Assembly: GCA_017308345.1 (NCBI GenBank)
Contig: JAFKFE010000425.1
Coordinates: 1 to 5,686 of the forward strand
Direction of reading: 5' to 3'
DNA length: 5,686 nucleotides
DNA from: Alphaproteobacteria bacterium
Lineage (GTDB): Bacteria; Pseudomonadota; Alphaproteobacteria; Rhizobiales; Rhizobiaceae
The notes under the pieces were generated by a model that was not told where the DNA came from, did not search any database, and saw nothing but the letters and a program-made list of their open reading frames with translations. Below, one piece after another: positions 1 to 5,686 of the stretch. Position numbers and translations under genes: made by a program. How positions within the stretch are numbered: position 1 is the first letter of the stretch; each line of letters begins with the position of its first letter.

Positions 1-1987
1 GATTGTTGAGATTGACCGAGGAGATGGCGACCAGCCTTTCGTCGATCATCATGATCTTGGAATGCAGCACGACATCCGGCGCCTTGAATTCGCGGATGTC
101 GATGCGGTCGCCGTACTTCTCGACGAACAGCTTGTTGAGCGCGGTGAGGAACCGGCCGCCGATATCGCCCTTGAGGTCGATGCGGCCGACGACATCGATC
201 TTCACACCCCTGGCCAGAGCCCGGTCGAAGGCCCGGGCAATATCCGGCGTCAAATTGAGGTAGGGATTGACGATCTCGATGCGGTGCTCGGCGGTGTCGA
301 TCAGCTCGACGAAATAGGCCTCCAGCGCGTGCCCGTCCTCGTAGGGCACGGAAATGAAATGCCGCGCCACGCCTCTCGGCGGGCGGCCGCCCGACCGCGC
401 CGGAATGGAAAACGGCCGCGACAGATTGGTGTCGGCGTCGCGCAGCCAGATCGTCGACAGATGCGCGGCCAGGGTCTCGACGGTCGCCTGGTCGGCGATC
501 TCGATGTCGAAGTCGCTCCAGTTGGAATAGTAGTTCAGCGAGAAGCCGTCGGTCTTTCCGTATTGCTCGAGGTCCGGATAGCGGGTCAGGTCGACCGGTT
601 GGTGGAACAGAAAGCCGTCATGGATGTTGCGGCCGCCGATGATGATGCGCGAGCGTCCGGGCTCCTCGGCCAATGTCGCCAGCATCTTGATGTGATGGGT
701 CTTGTGAAGCTGCGAGATCTGCTCGTCGAAGGGCGCGCCGTGATCGGCCTGCCAGCGATATTCCTGCAACTCGACATTGGGGAATTCGGATGCCAGCCGG
801 TGCAGCATGGCGTCGTCCTTGTCCCGTTCCAGCACGTCGGTCACCAGGATGCGCACCTTGGTGCCAAGCGCGGCGTGATGGCGGATCAACCGCTCCATGA
901 CGCGGCCGGAGAAATCCGCCTTGAACTCCAGCGACGACAGGTAGATCAGCCTGAGCTTCGGGGCGTTGGAGAAATCGAGCGGCAGTTCGGGGTCGGCCTT
1001 GTCAAAGGCGCTGTCCGGCAGCCTCTTGCCGAGCAGCGCCTCGACCTTGGCGTTGAAGCCGTCGCGCGATTTGCGCAGCAGGGTCGGCGACCCGAGCGGC
1101 AGCGCGCAGGTCTGCGACAGCCAGCGGCTGGCATAGAAGACGCGGTCGAGTTTCTCCATCCCCGCCGGATCGGGCACCGGACATCGGTCGTAGCGGCTGT
1201 CCAGCGCCGTGATCCAGGGATCGGCGCTCTCCTCGCGCAGCAAGGTCAGCGGCGCGCCGGCCGGCGCCAGGGAAGAGCCGACGCGCAGATCGCAGCGGGT
1301 CAGCGCCTGGTCCGGAAACAGGCTGACGGAGGCTTCGGCGACCGGCAGGCTCAGATGGAATGACGAGGCCGCGGCGACGGTGGTGGAGCGGCCCGATGCG
1401 CGGATCGCGAGCGGGCCATCGCAGGTGCCGCTGATGTCGACCGGCAGTTGGCCCGCCTGACGCAGCACGATCTCGACCGAGCGCGCCTGCAGGCCGGAGA
1501 AGCTGAAGGTCTTGCGCGCCGAAGGCCGCGCGGCGGCATCGAGATAGAGGGTCTGCCGCGACATGCGCCAGCGCCCGGTGAAATGGCCTTCGCCCGGCTT
1601 GTCGCGAGCCGGCGCCAGCTCGGTGTCGTCCATCGGCTTGGCTAGCCGCTGCAGCGCCTGGTAAGTGTCGTGGAAGCCGCCATTGTGGACATCGCGCCAA
1701 TTGCGTCCGAAGCGGCCGGTGCCGTTGGCGCGGTCGAGCGCATCGAGGCGGCTCTGGGCGAGCAGGGCCTGGAACTGCCTGTCATAGGCACTGTCGCCGT
1801 CGCCTGCGAAATAGCGCGCCGTGGCAATCTCGGCGCCGCTGGCGTCCGCAGAGACGGGCAGGCGGCCGCAGGCGCCGTCGCCCGGAAAGAAGGCGCAGGC
1901 CGAATGTCCGGGCATGCCGGCGCAACCGGCCAGTGCTGTCAGAGCCAGTCCAAGCAACGCCCGGGCGATCGCCGATCCCACGCTCAT
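1..1987 (-). CDS. Phospholipase D-like lipoprotein (HKD superfamily), C-terminus outside window
   Basis: The frame is open for 662 codons from the ATG at 1987 to the left edge, so the C-terminus is missing. The N-terminus has a signal peptide ending in lipobox LAGC (Cys22), predicting an exported, lipid-anchored protein. Residues from about 30 to 350 match nothing I recognise. The C-terminal part has PLD features: a first HxK (His432, Lys434) followed by GGRN (451-454), then a WSDFDIEI segment, then NPYLNL and RGVKIDVV, and a canonical second motif HSKIMMID (His642, Lys644, Asp649) followed by SSVN. The first motif lacks the usual Asp and is about five residues longer than standard. The family uses two HKD motifs to hydrolyse or transfer phosphodiester head groups of phospholipids, though some members are nucleases; the substrate here is unknown. 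The start overlaps the stop of the upstream phospholipase A2-like gene (ATGA), with GGGG seven bases upstream as a weak ribosome site. PLD membership is firm; enzymatic activity is inferred. Confidence 0.88.
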   Translation of the reverse strand, partial: MSVGSAIARALLGLALTALAGCAGMPGHSACAFFPGDGACGRLPVSADASGAEIATARYFAGDGDSAYDRQFQALLAQSRLDALDRANGTGRFGRNWRDVHNGGFHDTYQALQRLAKPMDDTELAPARDKPGEGHFTGRWRMSRQTLYLDAAARPSARKTFSFSGLQARSVEIVLRQAGQLPVDISGTCDGPLAIRASGRSTTVAAASSFHLSLPVAEASVSLFPDQALTRCDLRVGSSLAPAGAPLTLLREESADPWITALDSRYDRCPVPDPAGMEKLDRVFYASRWLSQTCALPLGSPTLLRKSRDGFNAKVEALLGKRLPDSAFDKADPELPLDFSNAPKLRLIYLSSLEFKADFSGRVMERLIRHHAALGTKVRILVTDVLERDKDDAMLHRLASEFPNVELQEYRWQADHGAPFDEQISQLHKTHHIKMLATLAEEPGRSRIIIGGRNIHDGFLFHQPVDLTRYPDLEQYGKTDGFSLNYYSNWSDFDIEIADQATVETLAAHLSTIWLRDADTNLSRPFSIPARSGGRPPRGVARHFISVPYEDGHALEAYFVELIDTAEHRIEIVNPYLNLTPDIARAFDRALARGVKIDVVGRIDLKGDIGGRFLTALNKLFVEKYGDRIDIREFKAPDVVLHSKIMMIDERLVAISSVNLNN
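1984..1987 (-). other. ATGA stop/start overlap coupling the two phospholipase genes
   Basis: Read on the minus strand, the four bases are ATGA: the ATG of the PLD-like gene (1987-1985) overlaps the TGA of the PLA2-like gene (1986-1984). Such overlaps commonly mean co-transcription and translational coupling by reinitiation. The ribosome site for the second gene is only a GGGG at 1998-1995, consistent with dependence on translation of the first gene. Confidence 0.85.
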
Positions 1988-2424
1988 CCGGTCGCCCCGT
2001 GCATGGCTTTCAGCTGGCCAGGGTCGCGCGGCGGCAGGAAGCCTTGCGGAAAGATCCTGCAGACGGGAAATGCGAAGGTGGCGATCAACAATCCGGCCTC
2101 GTCGCGCATCTTGCGCGGCGCCGTCCTGTCGTCGCGGATCTTGCGCGCGGCGGCGACCAGCGCGCCGTCGCAGTCGCAATGGTCGTGCCGGGCGATATAG
2201 CAGGCGTCGTGGACCCGGCAGGCGGCATCGAGACGGTCGACCGGCTTGGCCGACAGATCGCCGGTGCGTGTGCCCGGGCCGCAATAATTGCCGATGACGA
2301 AAGGCGATGGCCGCGACATGGCATAGCGGACCGGCTTCGGCAGCCGCGCTTCCGGAACCTTCGTCCAGGGATTGGCGCAGCCCGACAGAAAGAGCAGCGG
2401 CAGAATGGCAAGAACGGCTCGCAT
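1984..2424 (-). CDS. Small lipoprotein with phospholipase A2 catalytic signature
   Basis: The protein has 146 residues. A short signal sequence ends in lipobox LSGC (Cys16), so it is a predicted lipoprotein. The core reads like a secreted phospholipase A2: calcium-loop-like YCGPGT (47-52), then CRVHDACY (69-76) with the His72-Asp73 pair and Tyr76, then CDCD (83-86), where Asp86 sits where the catalytic Asp of the CxCD motif lies in classical enzymes. Cys48, 69, 75, 83, 85 and 122 could form disulfides, consistent with export. Known family members hydrolyse the sn-2 ester of glycerophospholipids with calcium; that activity here is inferred. The spacing from GPG to the HD pair also resembles parvovirus and fungal/bacterial PLA2 domains. 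The ATG at 2424 is the only usual start codon before an upstream in-frame stop; a GGAG lies only 2 nt from it, an unusually tight spacing. It is first in an operon with the PLD-like gene. A non-enzymatic homologue cannot be excluded. Confidence 0.85.
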   Translation of the reverse strand: MRAVLAILPLLFLSGCANPWTKVPEARLPKPVRYAMSRPSPFVIGNYCGPGTRTGDLSAKPVDRLDAACRVHDACYIARHDHCDCDGALVAAARKIRDDRTAPRKMRDEAGLLIATFAFPVCRIFPQGFLPPRDPGQLKAMHGATG

Positions 2425-2464
2425 TTCTCCGCCGGCGTTCCGAAGATTGTCCCGGAGCGTTTCA

Positions 2465-2481
2465 CCGTTTCACGGAAACGG
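2465..2481. repeat. Inverted repeat, 7-bp arms, 3-nt spacer (possible operator)
   Basis: The sequence is CCGTTTC-acg-GAAACGG, a perfect 7-bp inverted repeat. It lies 41 bp upstream of the PLA2-like start codon, in the divergent intergenic region. Size and symmetry fit a dimeric repressor site, or a small hairpin in the leader of the minus-strand transcript. There is no U tract, so it is not a typical terminator. Its function is unknown. Confidence 0.4.
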
Positions 2482-2508
2482 CGAACCGCTCTATCTCTTT
2501 GTTCTGAC

Positions 2509-2525
2509 GCAATTCCTAGAATTGC
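2509..2525. repeat. Inverted repeat, 7-bp arms, 3-nt spacer (possible operator)
   Basis: The sequence is GCAATTC-cta-GAATTGC, a perfect 7-bp inverted repeat. It is A/T-rich against its GC-rich surroundings, and its centre is 44 bp (about four helical turns) from the centre of the repeat at 2465-2481. The arms differ between the two, so they would not be sites for one protein unless its specificity is loose. Position between divergent genes suggests a regulatory site; this is inference. Confidence 0.4.
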
Positions 2526-2540
2526 TATGGCGCCCCATCA

Positions 2541-2566
2541 TGGCATGGCCAGGCGCGCTGGTGCCA
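2541..2566. repeat. Bulged hairpin in the intergenic region
   Basis: Arms TGGCA (2541-2545) and TGCCA (2562-2566) enclose a second perfect stem, CCAG (2549-2552) with CTGG (2558-2561), a GCGCG loop and a 3-nt bulge (2546-2548) on one side, giving nine pairs in total. No U run follows on either strand, so it is not an intrinsic terminator. It may lie in the leader of the exported-protein gene. Chance formation in GC-rich DNA is possible. Confidence 0.3.
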
Positions 2567-2634
2567 CAGTGGATGAATTTGTGGCGGAGGCAAGGCGGCA
2601 ACGACCAACTGCCTGTGATAGGATCGGCCGCGGC

Positions 2635-2640
2635 GAGGGG
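2635..2640 (+). promoter_or_regulatory. Ribosome binding site of the exported-protein gene
   Basis: GAGGGG lies 8 nt upstream of the ATG at 2649, a normal spacing, and fixes that start. Confidence 0.6.
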
Positions 2641-2648
2641 ACTTCAGG

Positions 2649-3224
2649 ATGCGTCTTTTTCTTTTGGCGGCCGCGGCCGCGTATCTGGCCTGCGCCGCGG
2701 CCGCGCTCGCGGCGGACAAGACCGTCCACGACGAGGAGCATGGCTTTTCGCTGACCTATCCCGAGGAATGGACGAGCGAAACCACCTTTGGCGATACGAT
2801 GCGGCTCAAGATCAAATCCGGCGAAGGAGGCCTCACCTGCCGGGTGTCGCAAAATCTCTACGATCCGACCGCCCCGGACAGCCCATCCGATTCCAGGGCG
2901 TTCATGGACAAGGACTGGTCGATGAGCAGCTGGCGGACCTTGATCGGCGTCGCCTATCAGTCGGCCAGCTTCAGCCAGGACAGGCTGGCGCATTTCCCGG
3001 ACGGCTATCCGGTGCGGATAGCCGACATGGATTTCCGCTATGCCGATGACAATGTCAGCTTCTATGGCCATTCCCGCATCGCGCTGACGCTGCGCCGCTC
3101 GCATTACGGCTTCGTCGACTGCGGGGTCACGGGCGACAGTGCCGAGGAGGCGGCGCGCAAATGGGCGCCGCTCGCGGACGAAGCGGGAAAAGTGGTGAGC
3201 TCCTTCGTGCTCGACGCGGATTAG
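2649..3224 (+). CDS. Exported (periplasmic) protein of unknown function
   Basis: The protein has 191 residues and I do not recognise a named family. The N-terminus is a clear Sec signal peptide: MRLFLL, an alanine-rich hydrophobic core, and a likely cut at ALA-AD after residue 21. AYLAC at residues 11-15 is a poor lipobox, so a soluble periplasmic form is more likely than a lipoprotein. The mature part opens with HGFSLTYPEEW (31-41), a phrase common in small alpha/beta proteins of the PsbP/Mog1-like fold; that fold link is a guess. Cys64 and Cys158 could form a disulfide. The acidic, Ser- and Tyr-rich mature part shows no catalytic motif. The ATG follows GAGGGG (2635-2640) at 8 nt. It is divergent from the phospholipase operon, and its stop overlaps that of the LysR gene downstream. 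Being real is well supported; function is open. Confidence 0.85.
   Translation: MRLFLLAAAAAYLACAAAALAADKTVHDEEHGFSLTYPEEWTSETTFGDTMRLKIKSGEGGLTCRVSQNLYDPTAPDSPSDSRAFMDKDWSMSSWRTLIGVAYQSASFSQDRLAHFPDGYPVRIADMDFRYADDNVSFYGHSRIALTLRRSHYGFVDCGVTGDSAEEAARKWAPLADEAGKVVSSFVLDAD
2670..2705 (+). repeat. Duplicated 12-mer within the signal-peptide coding region
   Basis: GCCGCGGCCGCG occurs at 2670-2681 and again at 2694-2705, exactly 24 bp (eight codons) apart. Both copies encode runs of alanine in the hydrophobic core of the signal peptide. The likely cause is simple GCC/GCG alanine codon use; slippage between copies would change the core by eight residues without shifting frame. Confidence 0.5.
3221..3224. 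other. Tail-to-tail overlap of convergent stop codons
   Basis: The four bases TTAG contain TAG, the stop of the plus-strand exported-protein gene (3222-3224), and, on the other strand, TAA, the stop of the LysR gene (3223-3221). No space exists for a terminator between the two genes, so each transcript probably runs into the other gene in antisense. Confidence 0.9.
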
Positions 3225-4102
3225 ACAAAGAGGCTCCGCTCGCGCTCCACCGCCTTGGTGATGAAGTTGGCGACGAGCTGGACGCGGCGCAGCGGCCGCA
3301 CCGATTCATGATAGACCAGCCAGTAGGCGCGGCGGATCGGCGCGACGATGTCGACCGGCACCAGTTCCGTCATCGAGCGGGCGATGAAGGTGTGCAGGAT
3401 GCCGATGCCGGCGCCGGAGCGCACCGCTTCGGCCTGGCCGAGCGCCGAGGAGATGGCGAAACTGGTGCGCCAGCCCGGGCTGAACTCGGCGGCATAGTCG
3501 AGCGAGGGGCTGACGATGAGGTCCGGCACATAGCCGATCAGCGTATGCCGGGCCAGGTCCGCCGGCGCTTCCGGCAGGCCGTTGGCCCCGGCGTAGGCGC
3601 GGGACGCGAACAGGCCGAGCGTGTAGTCGACCAGCTTGCCCGCCACAAGCCGGCCTTCGGTCGGCCGCTCGACGGTGATCGCGATATCGGCCTCGCGGCG
3701 CGACAGGGAGAAGGAGCGCGGCACCGGCACCAGCTGGATGGTGAGCTCGCGGTGCAGGGCCGTCAGCTCGCCGAGCCGCTTGGCCAGGAAGGCGACACCG
3801 AATCCGTCGGGCGCGCCGATGCGCACGGTGCCGGAAACGTCGTCGCCCTCGCCGGCGATGGTCGAGCGCGCGGCGATCATGTCGCTTTCCATGCGCTCGG
3901 CTATGTCGAGGAAGCGCTCGCCGGCCGGCGTCAATTCGCTGCCGGTGGTCAGGCGGCGGAACAGCTTCGTGCGCAGCGCCTCCTCGAGCGCGGCGATGCG
4001 GCGCGAGACGGTCGCGTGGTTGAGCTCCAGGCGCTTGGCCGCGCCAAGTATCTGGCCGGCGCGCGCCACGGCGAGGAAGATGCGGACGTCATCCCAATTC
4101 AT
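3221..4102 (-). CDS. LysR-family transcriptional regulator
   Basis: The protein has 293 residues, a usual LysR length. The N-terminal winged helix-turn-helix (about 1-60) begins MNWDDVRIFLAVARAG and has the recognition region LNHATVSRRIAALE (27-40), followed by LFRR and LTPAGERFL and a linker helix. The effector-binding domain starts near residue 90 with SGTVRIGAP and runs to the end; GAGIGIL is its usual late glycine turn. It would bind DNA as an oligomer and respond to a small molecule. It is divergent from mmsA across 160 bp, so control of mmsA and of itself is a reasonable inference; the inducer is unknown. I chose the ATG at 4102, with GGGGA about 7 nt upstream. An in-frame TTG at 4144 would add 14 residues unlike the family, and that codon overlaps the predicted -10 box. 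Its stop overlaps that of the exported-protein gene. Confidence 0.93.
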   Translation of the reverse strand: MNWDDVRIFLAVARAGQILGAAKRLELNHATVSRRIAALEEALRTKLFRRLTTGSELTPAGERFLDIAERMESDMIAARSTIAGEGDDVSGTVRIGAPDGFGVAFLAKRLGELTALHRELTIQLVPVPRSFSLSRREADIAITVERPTEGRLVAGKLVDYTLGLFASRAYAGANGLPEAPADLARHTLIGYVPDLIVSPSLDYAAEFSPGWRTSFAISSALGQAEAVRSGAGIGILHTFIARSMTELVPVDIVAPIRRAYWLVYHESVRPLRRVQLVANFITKAVERERSLFV

Positions 4103-4128
4103 GAGAAATCCCCGACGACAGACGTACC

Positions 4129-4163
4129 CTGTCATTTGCGACAATTAATGCACACTCTGTCAT
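4129..4163. promoter_or_regulatory. Candidate regulator-binding repeats overlapping the LysR promoter
   Basis: CTGTCAT occurs at 4129-4135 and 4157-4163, 28 bp apart, and a further CTGTC lies at 4166-4170. The first copy also begins a small inverted repeat, TGTC-N6-GACA (4130-4143). The copies flank and overlap the predicted -10 and spacer of the regulator's promoter, a position suited to autoregulation. No perfect long T-N11-A palindrome was found, so this assignment is tentative. Confidence 0.3.
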
Positions 4164-4172
4164 CGCTGTCTA
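4144..4172 (-). promoter_or_regulatory. Predicted sigma-70-type promoter of the LysR gene
   Basis: On the minus strand, TAGACA (4172-4167, five of six matches to TTGACA) is followed after 17 nt by ATTAAT (4149-4144, four of six matches to TATAAT). Transcription would start near 4137, giving a leader of about 35 nt before the ATG at 4102. This also argues against the longer TTG start at 4144. Confidence 0.5.
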
Positions 4173-4186
4173 TTTTCCGCACAACG

Positions 4187-4212
4187 GTTGCGTTCTTCCT
4201 CGCGTTGCGTTC
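4187..4212 (+). repeat. Direct repeat GTTGCGTTC upstream of mmsA
   Basis: A perfect 9-mer, GTTGCGTTC, occurs at 4187-4195 and 4204-4212, with starts 17 bp apart. The second copy contains the candidate -35 box of mmsA. The pair could be an activator site or simply a local duplication. Confidence 0.4.
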
Positions 4213-4233
4213 GGCGGGGCAAAGGCGGACAAT
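4205..4233 (+). promoter_or_regulatory. Candidate promoter of mmsA
   Basis: TTGCGT (4205-4210) and GACAAT (4228-4233, four of six matches to TATAAT) are separated by 17 nt. The -35 is poor, which would fit a promoter that needs an activator such as the divergent LysR protein. The leader would be about 25 nt. Confidence 0.3.
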
Positions 4234-4250
4234 GAAACCATCACCAAGAC

Positions 4251-4258
4251 AGGGAGAG
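4251..4258 (+). promoter_or_regulatory. Ribosome binding site of mmsA
   Basis: AGGGAGAG includes GGAG (4253-4256) 6 nt before the ATG at 4263, a good spacing that fixes the start. Confidence 0.65.
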
Positions 4259-4262
4259 AAAC

Positions 4263-5686
<1,424 letters not shown>

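Larger units (their letters stand above)
2425..2648. promoter_or_regulatory. Divergent intergenic region between phospholipase operon and exported-protein gene
   Basis: These 224 bp must hold the promoters of both the minus-strand phospholipase operon and the plus-strand exported-protein gene. I could not find a convincing -35/-10 pair for either direction. The most A/T-rich stretch, about 2490-2528, contains one of the two inverted repeats and is the likeliest promoter zone. Short open frames through it are continuations of shadow frames and show no protein-like signature. Confidence 0.5.

Noticed and set aside
62..1363. A 433-codon open frame on the plus strand
   Set aside because: It is the exact codon-register antisense of the PLD-like gene. 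Its protein is a low-complexity mix of Arg, Gly, Val and Asp with no domain, whereas the opposite strand has a lipobox and HKD motifs.
2085..2465. A 126-codon minus-strand frame overlapping the PLA2-like gene with an earlier ATG
   Set aside because: It is in a different frame and lacks the lipobox and PLA2 motifs, and is Arg/Ser/Pro-rich as expected of a shadow.
2563..2585. Inverted repeat GCCACA / TGTGGC with an 11-nt spacer
   Set aside because: Arms are only 6 bp with a long loop, and it overlaps the better hairpin at 2541-2566; chance is a sufficient explanation.
1933..2754. Plus-strand open frames across the PLA2-like gene and the intergenic region, extending into the exported-protein gene
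   Set aside because: Arg- and Pro-rich shadow translations with no motif; they overlap better-supported genes on both sides.

Overview
The window is GC-rich DNA with strong G/C bias at third codon positions, which leaves long antisense frames open. Protein style and gene content suggest an alphaproteobacterium of the Rhizobiales, most like Mesorhizobium or a relative. That assignment is inferred from sequence character alone. No rRNA, tRNA, CRISPR array, insertion sequence or phage gene was seen.

Left block (1-2424, minus strand): a two-gene operon of predicted lipoproteins. The first gene (1984-2424) carries a complete secreted phospholipase A2 signature: calcium loop YCGPGT, catalytic His-Asp in CRVHDACY, and a later CDCD. 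Its stop codon overlaps the start of the next gene in an ATGA junction. That second gene (1-1987, running off the left edge) is a large phospholipase D-like protein with a lipobox, a long uncharacterised N-terminal half and two HKD regions. Two unrelated phospholipase folds, both apparently lipid-anchored outside the cytoplasm and translationally coupled, are the most interesting feature here.

Centre (2425-3224): a 224-bp divergent intergenic region holds two 17-bp inverted repeats, each with 7-bp arms and a 3-nt spacer, and one bulged hairpin. It separates the phospholipase operon from a plus-strand gene for a 191-residue exported protein of unknown function.

Right block (3221-5686): a minus-strand LysR-family regulator, whose stop overlaps the stop of the exported protein gene tail to tail, is divergently transcribed from a CoA-acylating methylmalonate-semialdehyde dehydrogenase gene (mmsA, running off the right edge). 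The 160-bp region between them contains a good promoter for the regulator, a weaker one for mmsA, and short repeats that could be regulator sites. The layout is typical of a LysR regulator controlling itself and a neighbouring catabolic gene (valine, inositol or beta-alanine/pyrimidine breakdown), but no target is proven by sequence alone.
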